Source: Welwitschia mirabilis (lineage: Eukaryota; Gnetophyta; Gnetopsida; Welwitschiales). From it: DNA of 64,000 nucleotides. Made by a program: the position numbers and the translations under genes. Shown here piece by piece: positions 22,174-32,960 of this stretch. Each line of letters begins with the position of its first letter. Position 1 is the first letter of the stretch. Where the stretch lies: assembly GCA_051453625.1 (NCBI GenBank), contig JBOZIK010000001.1, positions 35,169,008-35,233,007 on the forward strand. Direction: 5' to 3'. The notes beneath the pieces were generated by a model that saw only the letters and a list, made by a program, of their open reading frames with translations, was not told where the DNA came from and searched no databases.

Positions 22174-25100
22174 TGTTGTTAAAATAAAGGCATCTAGATC
22201 ATCCACTAAAATAAGTCAAGAAAATTTCAACATAGAAATGTATCTGCTTATAAGAAACTACAATTAATTGGAGTTATACTAAAAACTTACATACCTTCTA
22301 GAATTTGGTCAACATTTTCATATCATGGAGAACCTATGTAACATAAAGCTAAATGTTTTGACACTCCTGAAATGTTAGGAAATTGTACTAGTAGTTTGGT
22401 GGCCTAAAAAGATCTTTATGTTGAAACACACTTTGCAGACTATACAATCAAAAATAGGAGGGCTTGCTTATGGAGATGATATCTAGACTTGTTTATTTTT
22501 CATATGTTTATTAAAACCATTAGTATTTGAGGTCCATCTCTTAGCATGCGTTTTATTTTAATCTTAAAAACTCTCAATGTAAAGAATAAGACATATTTTA
22601 TATCTTTTACAAATTTTATTGGAATTCAAATAAAGGGAATATAAGTTATTAATATTCATTTCTCACAGTTCAAGATGTCTTATAAAACTTTGCTAGAACA
22701 CTCATTTAAAAAACATGAAATGAATAAATTACCTAGCTAGGCAGAAGATGTCATGTCACTTGTAGGTTCTATGAAGCTATTACTGAAGTTTTTGAAAAAT
22801 CATCAAAAGTAAAATGCTTTGCTAATAAACATGCTACTCATAAATAGCCATGCAATGGCTCTTCAATAACTATTAATGAAAATGGCTCTCCAACTACTAC
22901 TTTATTGATTCAAATCATTCTGTGTTTCCANNNNNNNNNNNNNNNNNNNNNNNNNNNNNNNNNNNNNNNNNNNNNNNNNNNNNNNNNNNNNNNNNNNNNN
23001 NNNNNNNNNNNNNNNNNNNNNNNNNNNNNNNNNNNNNNNNNNNTCTTAGAATTTTAAGAACTCCCTTGTTTCTTTAAATAGCTTTATTTATTCTCACACT
23101 AACCTCCATACAATATCCTCCACATCTTTTTATGTTTTCCTTTACAATACTCCTACACATTTTTAGCATGATCTGACAGTAGCTAACTAGGACTAGAAAA
23201 TAAAATAGGCTATTTCAAGAAATTTTTTTAATATATAAGTATTGCATTAAGGGAAAATAAGAGATGCTATTATGTAATACAAATAAGAAGATGCTAATCT
23301 CATAAGCTAGAGGAGAAGACACGACTCTCTATAATGGAGGAGGACATAATCATAATATGATGTCCAATAAAACCAAAGGTATGGTTATCTACAAGGAACA
23401 TTGGTAAAAAAGGGAGCATTTAAAAATTTATCCATGCCAAAGATGGATTGTAGTACTATAGACTAAGTCTTATTATTAGAAAACTTTGAGGATGAAGGCA
23501 TTAAGTTTATAGTGTTTAAATCTGAGATTAAATTTTAAGTAGTTCTTAGGACAAGTGATTAAGACATTCTTAATCATTCAATAAGTATAGCACTAGGAGA
23601 GAGTTCTTGTAAGTTGAAATTTTTACAAATTTTCAAAATTCATCATTCCTGTTATGTTTTATAGCATGTGTCATGATAGAGGAGCCAAGCTGCAAGCAGT
23701 AAATAGATAACATCTACAAGTATCTAGCATAAGATGTTTAGCAACTACATTAAAACTTAATAATTGAAATCTAAAAGAACTACTTTAAGAAAATTACTTC
23801 TATGATTGATTTGTAAGTGATGGTAGATGTAAGTTATTTATAAGTAATTGTAACTTACATACATTACATATATCAATAGTGTAATAAATCCAATCACCTC
23901 TAAAAAAGGCTGTAAGAACTCTTGTCCCTAAATTAGTGAATACCTCTCCAGAAGGGTTTCAAGTTTCAATATCCTTTCACAATGATAAAGCTTGAGATAA
24001 ACTAAAGTATTATCTTCCTTTAAATACAAATGATTTTCTTTTGAGATAGTTTCCTAATTTGGCCATGAGACAATGAAAGCAAGGGTGGTTATTTCATTTT
24101 TTATTTTATACTCTAATTTCATGATAGCTTCATCATCATATATTTCTATAGAAAATTATGCTAAAATATTAAGGATANNNNNNNNNNNNNNNNNNNNNNN
24201 NNNNNNNNNNNNNNNNNNNNNNNNNNNNNNNNNATTTCTACTGCTGAACCAAATCTTAAATCTGCTCATTAATCGAATTTTGAATGATAAAATGCTTTGA
24301 GCTTGATTGTCCTTTGCTTTTGGTGGATCTTTTTCCATTTTATGTCCTTTCTTTTTACCATTCCAAATAAATAAGACACACATTCAGCATGTTATATGAC
24401 AATAAACATGTTTGATATATTTACTTAAAAATACTAAACATAATCCAATAATGATTGTAATTGTTAATTTAAGTTGTTTAATTATGAATATAGCAAAGTC
24501 CAATGTGACACTCTATGTGGTTCCCTAGTTCACATCCCATTTGCATGCCATTACTTTCATTTAGTATTTCTTTTTTTCTATCCCTAATAATTATTTCCTT
24601 TTTCTCTCTCTTATGAAGAATTTGTACATGATTTCTAATCCTCTTTTCACTAGTCTTATATCTATGCTAGCTCATCTGTCTTAAGGATTTAATTATTACC
24701 TCTTTGAAGTGGATTTGTAGATCTTATTATATTTTATAAAGTTTAATTGAGAATTTTGCCAATCCTACACCAAAAGCTAAAAGGAGTAAACCTATCTATT
24801 TAATGTCTATGCATTTTCGAGCATATAAACCTTCATTTTCATACACAGAATGCATGGAAATTTGATGAAACCATTAAAATGCTTTTTGTGGGTCATATTT
24901 CTTAAAGCAATATATTTTTTATTCTTAAAACTAAGCTTATAATGGAGATGGTAATGCTAAAGTATAGCCCTAGCTATGTAGATTGGTAATTGAATATCAT
25001 TGTGTTCTGACTCTTCTAGAGGTGCTAGAGGTTGGAATTGATATAAAAGATGAGTCAAACTCTCTAACACATCATAGCTCTAAAGCCAACCTTACTAAAG

Positions 25101-25655
25101 AACTAATTTACAACTCACCTTTGGATAGTAGTTCTAATTAAAATAATGCTTTTCTTCTACTGGGCTGATTTAATGTGAAACAAATTTTGGTCATCCTCCA
25201 TGAAATTTAGTGTAAAAAAAAATTTTGATATATGATAATATGATATGATCTTTTACTTATTTCATTTTTCTCTCATATGATATTTATGATCAGGTCTTAG
25301 TTTTAATTGATAATGTTTAATCATTCAAAGATTTTTTGAAATTTCTTTTTCAATGTCAATTCTAAAACTTTAACATGCATTTTTAAATTTCAATGCATTC
25401 CTCTTAACTTTTTGAAAGGAACCGAGTTTAGAAGATAAGCAGACCACTACATTAGGGCTTTTTGGAGTAAGGTGAAAAGAATTCTCTTCTATCTCTTTAT
25501 GAATTATATATGGTTATGTTTTGTTTCTCTATACAAATCAAAATTGATTATGGTCATAATGCTACTTCTATATTCATGATTTATGTATTTGGGTTTTTAT
25601 CACCTTCATATAGCAAAATCTTCTTTCTAGTGTTTTTTTTAAAAGAAGCTAAATT
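22174..25655. other. CACTA-like element interior, right half
   Basis: Contains possible continuation of the unidentified coding remnant to ~22.8 kb and two gaps (22,931-23,043, 113 N; 24,178-24,233, 56 N). The rest is AT-rich DNA in which I see no domain. The open frames overlapping 24,178-24,233 exist only because the N run has no stops. Confidence 0.45.
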
Positions 25656-26050
25656 GTTTGAGGCATGTATTTGGTAAAATGCCACAAAACGGATTTGAAG
25701 GCATTTACATAATAAATCACCTTAAAATCCTTCTAAAACTTATTTGGGGCATGTTATTAGAGAAATGCCTTAAAAGCTACTTTAAGGTGTTTTATATAGA
25801 AATGCCTCAAAATTCCTATTAAGGCATTTATCTAGTGAAGTTCCTCAAAAGGGCTTTTAAGAAATTCATTTAGAAAATGCCTTAAAACACAGTTTAAGGC
25901 ATTCTTATCTAGACGCCTTATAAATACCTTAAGAGCATATAGGCTTTTAAGGCATGGCTTGTTAAGGCCTTTTGTGAAGAAACACCTTAAAAGTATTTAA
26001 GGCATTTTTTAGTGCTTTTTAAATTGTTTTAGAAATGCATTAAAAGCCTA
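25656..26050. repeat. right subterminal array of ~40-bp palindromes
   Basis: About nine degenerate units of the same type as the left array. The consensus is AAGGC(G/A)TTT..TA(G/T)..AAATGCCTT with AAAAG between units. Examples: AGAGAAATGCCTTAAAAG near 25,761, AAGGCATTTATCTAGTGAAG near 25,820, CTAGACGCCTTATAAATAC near 25,911. Palindromic arms make every unit a potential hairpin. The array reaches to within 20 bases of the element's right end. Confidence 0.75.
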
Positions 26051-26064
26051 TAATTCTTCTAGTA

Positions 26065-26330
26065 TAAGTTTAACAACAAATCCCAAACTTAATTTTCTTT
26101 TGTTTCAGTTTCATCATAGGATTGAAATACGTGTATTACTTCTATTTACTTATATTCAAATTATCCCTATGGAGGAACTATATAGTTGCTTACTTGGTCT
26201 TTATTAACATCTACCTTTATACTATAATAAATAAATTTTTAGTAAATAGATATTAGCACTATTATATCTCTAATAATCTATTTATGACATGATCAATTAC
26301 ATCAAGGTTATAAAAAATCATCAGCAATAC
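26065..26330 (+). mobile_element. copia 3' end/LTR-like repeat, copy 1, second part
   Basis: Continuation of the host repeat after the CACTA-like insertion. From the TAA at 26,065 it aligns with 32,708 onward: AATC(C/T)CAAACTTAATTT, ATAGGATT(G/A)AAATA..TGT(A)TTACT, and TTTATT(A/G)A(C/T)AT(C/T)TACCTTTATA. Similarity fades after about 26,330. The stretch from there to the gap at 26,606 shows nothing else. Confidence 0.75.
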
Positions 26331-26605
26331 AATACTATTTTCTTTATAAAATAACATGATTAATTCTATTAGAAGAAAAGTTTGTAACATTGGATACTAA
26401 ATTTGATCTAAGGTCTTAAAATAAAGAGCATGTGTAATTATTGAAAAGGTAAATATTGAAAATAAAATGTTGGATTTGGAGATACTTTTGTAATTACTTT
26501 TTTTAACTTATGTATTTGAAAATTTGTTTACTAATTTTTGAATTTTTATATATTAACTTAAAGAATAATTTTTTCTCCTAGCATTCTAATCCATTTTTAA
26601 AAAAT

Positions 26606-27160
26606 NNNNNNNNNNNNNNNNNNNNNNNNNNNNNNNNNNNNNNNNNNNNNNNNNNNNNNNNNNNNNNNNNNNNNNNNNNNNNNNNNNNNNNNNNNNNNNN
26701 NNNNNNNNNNNNNNNNNNNNNNNNNNNNNNNNNNNNNNNNNNNNNNNNNNNNNNNNNNNNNNNNNNNNNNNNNNNNNNNNNNNNNNNNNNNNNNNNNNNN
26801 NNNNNNNNNNNNNNNNNNNNNNNNNNNNNNNNNNNNNNNNNNNNNNNNNNNNNNNNNNNNNNNNNNNNNNNNNNNNNNNNNNNNNNNNNNNNNNNNNNNN
26901 NNNNNNNNNNNNNNNNNNNNNNNNNNNNNNNNNNNNNNNNNNNNNNNNNNNNNNNNNNNNNNNNNNNNNNNNNNNNNNNNNNNNNNNNNNNNNNNNNNNN
27001 NNNNNNNNNNNNNNNNNNNNNNNNNNNNNNNNNNNNNNNNNNNNNNNNNNNNNNNNNNNNNNNNNNNNNNNNNNNNNNNNNNNNNNNNNNNNNNNNNNNN
27101 NNNNNNNNNNNNNNNNNNNNNNNNNNNNNNNNNNNNNNNNNNNNNNNNNNNNNNNNNNNN
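26606..27160. other. assembly gap (555 N)
   Basis: Run of N immediately before a (CT)n(TA)n microsatellite. Confidence 0.95.
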
Positions 27161-27163
27161 CTT

Positions 27164-27168
<5 letters not shown>

Positions 27169-27194
<26 letters not shown>

Positions 27195-27230
27195 TTATAT
27201 ATATATATATATATAATATATATATATATT
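27169..27230. repeat. (CT)n(TA)n compound microsatellite
   Basis: About 26 bases of CT repeats followed by about 36 of TA repeats, adjoining the gap. Assembly probably broke here. Confidence 0.95.
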
Positions 27231-28559
27231 AATCATAATGTTCTATGAGAAAACACAACCACAAACATAATTTCATTTTCTCTGAAAAGACTAGTAACAC
27301 ATCCAAACCATTGATAAACCTAAACACTCTAATGATCCAACTTTGCCTTCTCAACTTTAAAATATTCTCAATTTTATTTTTCCTTCCATCACCCTTATAA
27401 GTATAGTGATCTACTAATTCTATAATCAAACTTGCATCCACCACATAGCCTCTTATTCCTCTTTTAGTTGATACTATTACCTGTCATAACTTTTAGCATC
27501 ATCATTTATGCAGTTTCTGCAAGCATCTTCTTCTTATAGTTTTATCATACATGTCTTAATCCTTTTCATAGTTAGGGCATGTTACTTATCTTACAAATTT
27601 TTATTTTTTTGCATATCTTTCATAAACTATTTATTGAAATCTCTCTCTTTTATTACATTTTTTTAAACTTAACTTGACCACTTCTTATTTCATCTTCCTC
27701 GCTCTCTACCATTACTCTATATTTTTTTGTTTTTTTCCTGATTTTTACAAAATGATGAGTAAGAGTTAAGTTGCTTTTATTGAGGGAGAAATCTTTAGCC
27801 TTTTTTTTTTTTTTTTGATATTTTTTACTTCATCTTACATTGTCAAAATCAAAACTAAAGGATGAAACTATTTGCTAAAAGAGGCTAATTCATTTTACTA
27901 CCCTAAGAAAGTACTTAAAAATTTTATAAGAATGTCCAATTTGATGATGAAGACTCTTATGTAATCCATTCATGTACTTAAGACACTTCCCTTTTTATTT
28001 CTTTAACTAATTCTAATGTAATCTTAGGGGTAGATTACTCAAATCATCTTTCATTTTATTTAGTAAAAAATTGAAATATTATTCTCACACCTTGGATTTA
28101 GAGTACGCTTCTAATTAAAAATGGTGTTCTACCATGTAAGTTTTTACATAAAATCCAACTTGATTTATTTTGATTTATCATTCATAATGTTTTACCTACA
28201 TTACATGTCACTGATGTTTATAGTAACCATTTACATCTCATTAAAATGATCTAGAAAAATAGACCATTTAACATAACTAAAGTGTTAATTGAAATCATTA
28301 TAAACCACCTAGGACATAAAGTCAACATTAATTTATCTTTTCTTATTTTAAGCATCATCAGTAATACCCTTTACCAAACATTAGATTATAAAGGTTAGGA
28401 GATAGGTTATATAAAAACCATCACATCCTATAAGATTTTTCAAGTACAAAAGTACCAAAATACTAATTGGATACCAGGGAAATAGCAAGAGTAGTATGAA
28501 GAGTAAAAAATAGCAGCAAGAAAAAAAAAATTCATTATGATCCTATTGAGTTAGTATTT
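27231..28559. other. AT-rich stretch, nothing recognised
   Basis: No domain found on either strand. A minus-strand open frame at 27,229-27,444 (71 codons) has plausible composition but no family motif and no neighbouring support. A purine run (AGCAAGAAAAAAAAAATTC) at ~28,513 lies just before the LTR-like region and could be a decayed polypurine tract. Confidence 0.4.
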
Positions 28560-29820
28560 GCCAAGTTGATGTCAAACTAACATTTTCTATTTAGTAAAAC
28601 ATGTTGTATCTTATGCAAAAAATATTAATCTTTAGAGGTTAGAAGCAAAAATAATTTATCATAAATATTTTCTAAACTTGATAGTTTTCATACCATTTAA
28701 AGGATCAACTGGATTCCTAAATGATCAACTGAACCTAAATCATAAACTATCACAAACTAATTATAGATGGATTAACTAGATTCCTAAGGAATTGACTAGA
28801 CCTGAGCATCAAATATTTTACATCTGATCATCAAGAAATTAACTAGATTCAGAGGGTTTTACTAGACTTAGAGTGAAATATTTCCATCCTTTATCAATAA
28901 GGGGTTAACTGGACTTTTAAGGGATTGATCGGACCTCGGTCATAAATACTATTTTTCATTTTCCTAGGCATTGGAAAAACCAAATAAACATGTAAGTGAT
29001 TAGACATGCAGTCAACCAGATCTTGAGAGATCAACCGAACATGAAACCATAAGAAACAAGGGTTGACTGAAAGAAGATCAAGGTGACCAACTTCAATAAT
29101 AGTATCAAATAATTTAACTAGACATTTCGAGGGGCCAACTAGCCATAATGGAAATGGAATTTTTCTAGTCATTTGAATACTTGTTTTTTATTCATTGGGA
29201 TAAGCTTTTAACTTGTAAAAACCCTAAAAAGCTTCTCCTATATATTTTTCAAGAGTCAAAATCATTGTATCATTTTTGGAAATCATTATAGTACTCATTA
29301 GCACATCCTCTATTTCACCAAAGATGAACAAATAGTTATTGTAATCATTTATACTTGGTCACTCAGGTGCACTATACATTTATAGATTATACTATCATCT
29401 CAAGCAGTGTAGCAATATCATTCTTGAGCTAGAGACCTTGTGGAACCTATGCATTATGTCATGTCATTGTCATTGCATTGCATTATTTTTAAGAATTGAG
29501 ACTAAGCCTCAGAAAAGTCCAATTATAAAGGTTACAGATAAACCTAGATATTACCTAGAAAGTGATTAACAAAGATCTGTATTAGAATTGGGTAGAAGCT
29601 AATCACCAGGAGTGGAGTAGGGGATTTCTTGAATCATTATAAATCCTGTGATCATCTTTATTGGTATTTTTGTGCTTTTATTTCTTTACTTTTATATTAT
29701 TTTTAGTTCTTCATTTGCACAAATATTTTAGTATTTATTTTTTTTATGGAGATAGCTAGGAATATATTTACTTAATTTTTTAAATTGTATTCATGCTCCC
29801 CCTTCTTTTTTCCCCCACAA
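28560..29820 (+). mobile_element. SIRE-like copia LTR
   Basis: Assigned by the order of features typical of these LTRs. It starts with a GTTGATGTCAAACTAACATT stretch, then a tandem array of GGTCAACCGGA-type sites (28,702-29,140), then a CTCCTATATATTTTTCAAG promoter-like box at ~29,237. A GAGTGGAGTAGGGGATTTCT block at 29,610 corresponds to the conserved 'GTGGA-GTAGG...GAACCA' block, followed by an AT-rich TTTATTTCTTTAC tract. It closes with a C-rich terminus (CTCCCCCTTCTTTTTTCC, 29,795-29,815). Ends are approximate. No pol from the same element is identifiable on either side, so it may be a solo or truncated LTR. Confidence 0.6.
28702..29140 (+). repeat. 67-bp tandem array inside the LTR
   Basis: Units start at 28,702, 28,769, 28,836 and 28,902 (period 66-67), then less regularly near 29,009, 29,061 and 29,111. 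Each holds two half-sites of the form GG(A/G)T(C/T)AACTGGA, about 15 bp apart, with a shared CATAAAT-type spacer. The 92-codon minus-strand open frame here (28,894-29,172) is a shadow of the repeat. Confidence 0.85.
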
Positions 29821-30600
29821 GGTTCTAGATCCTTTAGATCCTTATTCTATTCATTCTATTTCTTCATGCATAACTCTATATGTACCTTTAACAACTTATT
29901 GTAAGACAAGGAGCCAATTGAACAATCTTCTCATTCTTTTCTTTCTTCTTCTTTTTCTCAAAATTCATACTCTTACTCTTATTCATCTAGTAAAACATTT
30001 TTGGATTAGATACCATAAGAGCATAAGAGATGGATTAATAAGTTATGGGGCTAAATTAAAAAAAATTATCAAGTGTCAAAAGGACATATCATGAAAGCAA
30101 CAGGAAATGAATGGAAAATTAAAATTATTAATCTCTCATAGAAATGTTTTAATTAAAATTGCATTTTATTGTATGCATTATAGTATGTTGAAGTATTTTA
30201 CAAGTATGTTTTATTAAAATGTTTTTTTATTTAGTTTGAAGTGTTTACATTATAATGTTTGTTAGTTTGAAGTATGTTGCATTAAGTGATTTTCTAGCTT
30301 GTAGTATAAAAATCCATGTAATGAAAATTTTTCCTTTCAAAAAATTAACTTATTCTCAAAAGAACTGTATAAAAGTTTTCTATCTTTTTTAACATTAATG
30401 ATAAAGTTCAATTTTGATTAGAAGGTATGATATCCATTTTTCAATGAATTTTGCTAATTTTGATGCCTTATTTATTCAAAAATAATTAAAATTCTTTGAA
30501 AAGTTAAATTATTTTCATACTTAAATATTTTTCTTAGACATTTTTTTAATGTTGATCATTGCTTTATTAATGTTTTTACTAAGAAATTGGTAAATGTTTA
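29821..30600. other. AT-rich stretch between two LTR-like repeats
   Basis: If the preceding LTR were a 5' LTR, a primer-binding site and gag should lie here. I see neither. Nothing else recognised. Confidence 0.45.
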
Positions 30601-32960
30601 GTTAAGGGTGCATTTACATGCAAAAATTAAAATTCAAACTAAGTATATGTAATTAATTTATCTTAGGCAAAGATAATCAATAATCATTTTTATCACAAAA
30701 TTATGTCTTCTACCATTTTATATGTTATTTTTAAAATTATGAACTTTCCCATAACAATTTTAGATTAATTTTTGCCTTCTCAAAGACATGTTAAAAATTG
30801 AAGAAAATCCAAAAGAAAATGTTGATGTTACTATATAAACAATTAATGCTATCAGTGTTTTAGATCAGAATTGGTGTATTATGAAATTCATTACATTCCT
30901 CTTATAGACTTAGTAAGACATTAAATTAAACATCATGATTAAATTCTATTATACATGGCAGAGGTGCAAATTGACATGTGATAATAACATGTGGTAGTAA
31001 CAAGTATGAGGATATGGAAGACCGATGGCAATATCATCTAGTAGTAATAGCATCATCATCCAAAGGCCATGTCATCACCAATTTCACGAGAAAATAAATA
31101 ATTCTTTTGAAAATTGCATCGCAAAAGTTGTAACCTCCATAATTATAACCACCCAAAGTATAACCTTTTCTTTTTGTAACTAATACTAATCACTAAAAGT
31201 CAAAGGCTTGTAACCTTATTCAATTCTTCCCTTACTTATAATAGAGCCTTGTCTTCCATTATGAAGTATCTTTTATTGGAGTAAAACATAGTGAAATATT
31301 TTGAGCATTAGGTTAACATGACTTTTTAAGCACCTTTGTTGGTAGTAGACCTATCCTGAGACTAGTTCAAGGAGTTTGTATTAGCTTCATCTTTCTCATT
31401 TAATGTAATGTATTTTCCTCATTTACTTCTAGGGTGGTTGTTCATTATTTTATTTTAGTGTATGTAATTAGTACTTTTAATCCTTGAATAATATTATTCC
31501 TTNNNNNNNNNNNNNNNNNNNNNNNNNNNNNNNNNNNNNNNNNNNNNNNNNNNNNNNNNNNNNNNNNNNNNNNNNNNNNNNNNNNNNNNNNNNNNNNNNN
31601 NNNNNNNNNNNNNNNNNNNNNNNNNNNNNNNNNNNNNNNNNNNNNNNNNNNNNNNNNNNNNNNNNNNNNNNNNNNNNNNNNNNNNNNNNNNNNNNNNNNN
31701 NNNNNNNNNNNNNNNNNNNNNNNNNNNNNNNNNNNNNNNNNNNNNNNNNNNNNNNNNNNNNNNNNNNNNNNNNNNNNNNNNNNNNNNNNNNNNNNNNNNN
31801 NNNNNNNNNNNNNNNNNNNNNNNNNNNNNNNNNNNNNNNNNNNNNNNNNNNNNNNNNNNNNNNNNNNNNNNNNNNNNNNNNNNNNNNNNNNNNNNNNNNN
31901 NNNNNNNNNNNNNNNNNNNNNNNNNNNNNNNNNNNNNNNNNNNNNNNNNNNNNNNNNNNNNNNNNNNNNNNNNNNNNNNNNNNNNNNNNNNNNNNNNNNN
32001 NNNNNNNNNNNNNNNNNNNNNNNNNNNNNNNNNNNNNNNNNNNNNNNNNNNNNNNNNNNNNNNNNNNNNNNNNNNNNNNNNNNNNNNNNNNNNNNNNNNN
32101 NNNNNNNNNNNNNNNNNNNNNNNNNNNNNNNNNNNNNNNNNNNNNNNNNNNNNNNNNNNNNNNNNNNNNNNNNNNNNNNNNNNNNNNNNNNNNNNNNNNN
32201 NNNNNNNNNNNNNNNNNNNNNNNNNNNNNNNNNNNNNNNNNNNNNNNNNNNNNNNNNNNNNNNNNNNNNNNNNNNNNNNNNNNNNNNNNNNNNNNNNNNN
32301 NNNNNNNNNNNNNNNNNNNNNNNNNNNNNNNNNNNNNNNNNNNNNNNAGATATTGCATGTAATCAGTACTTATAATCCTTAAGTGAGTCTACATTGTTAA
32401 GTTCTTTTGATATGGAGTGAATTTTATAAAGTTAAGTTATGAGTTATAGTTACTTTTATATTATATGTTTTAAGTATAATTGTCCTTACTTTTTATGTTT
32501 ATGAAGGAATATGAAGAATCGAGATGACATTTAAATTCACCAACATTCATGTGATGAATGATATTACATCACCACACTTAAGCCATCATGACTTAGTAAT
32601 TTGAGCTTATGTTTTAGGAATTACAGGATATTATTAGAGTTCAGATATGGTATTGGATAAGTTAATCTAAATCTTTGAATCTTGTTTAATTTCTTACATC
32701 ACCCATCTAAGTTCCTCGAAAAAAAAATCTCAAACTTTAATTTATTTTATTCTAATTTTATTATAGGATTAAATAATTGTGTTACTCTTTTTTAAGTTTT
32801 ATCCTAAGTATTCCTATGAAATAACAATAGTAGGTTCTCATTTGGTTTTTATTGATATTTACCTTTATATTACAACTAATAGACTTTTAGCAAATAATAA
32901 AGCATATCAAAGTCAAGTTCCACTACATCAAAGAGTTATACTTAGAAGGATTCATCTAAC
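30601..32960 (+). mobile_element. copia 3' end/LTR-like repeat, copy 2, with empty CACTA site
   Basis: Second copy of the repeat at 14,815-16,089 + 26,065-26,330, in the same orientation, without the 10-kb insertion. The uninterrupted junction is at 32,708-32,710 (ATCTAAGTTCCTCG). Copy 1 here reads ATCTAA, then the insert, then TAAGTTTAAC. Upstream the similarity starts abruptly at about 30,603, just inside the RNase H tail, so pol is missing: a truncated or recombined copy. An 845-base gap (31,503-32,347) interrupts it at a point where copy 1 has only ~34 bases. Confidence 0.8.
31503..32347. other. assembly gap (845 N)
   Basis: Lies between two similar blocks (GTAATTAGTACTTTTAATCC and GTAATCAGTACTTATAATCC) of the LTR-like repeat. 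The homologous interval in copy 1 is only ~34 bases, so the gap is oversized, holds extra repeat units, or hides an insertion. Confidence 0.9.

Larger units (their letters stand above)
16090..26064. mobile_element. CACTA-like DNA transposon, ~9,975 bp
   Basis: Insertion in the copia repeat, defined by comparison with the empty site at 32,708. Right end, read inward on the minus strand, starts TACTAGAAGAATTATAGGC, which is CACTA with the first C changed to T. Left end starts AGCTATAATAAATAGAGGC. The two align at 13 of 19 positions and both continue into CTTTT(G/A)A(G/T)GCATTT. Inside each end is an array of ~40-bp palindromic units. TAA is duplicated on both sides. The length suits an autonomous-size element, but I did not find a readable TNP2-type transposase. 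Two gaps (22,931-23,043 and 24,178-24,233) and heavy decay may hide it. It contains a nested gene-fragment-carrying unit at 17,050-18,975 and an unidentified coding remnant near 21.8-22.8 kb. What else: any DNA transposon with 3-bp duplications; PIF/Harbinger also makes TTA/TAA duplications, but its ends differ. Confidence 0.75.

Noticed and set aside
27229-27444. 71-codon minus-strand frame with plausible protein composition
   Set aside because: No recognisable motif, no continuation on either side and adjoining a microsatellite; not enough to call a gene.
28702-29140. Regular direct repeats suggesting a CRISPR array
   Set aside because: Repeats are imperfect, contiguous 67-bp units without unique spacers, in plant DNA inside an LTR.
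28894-29172. 92-codon minus-strand open frame
   Set aside because: Lies across the 67-bp tandem repeat of an LTR and antisense to it; no domain.
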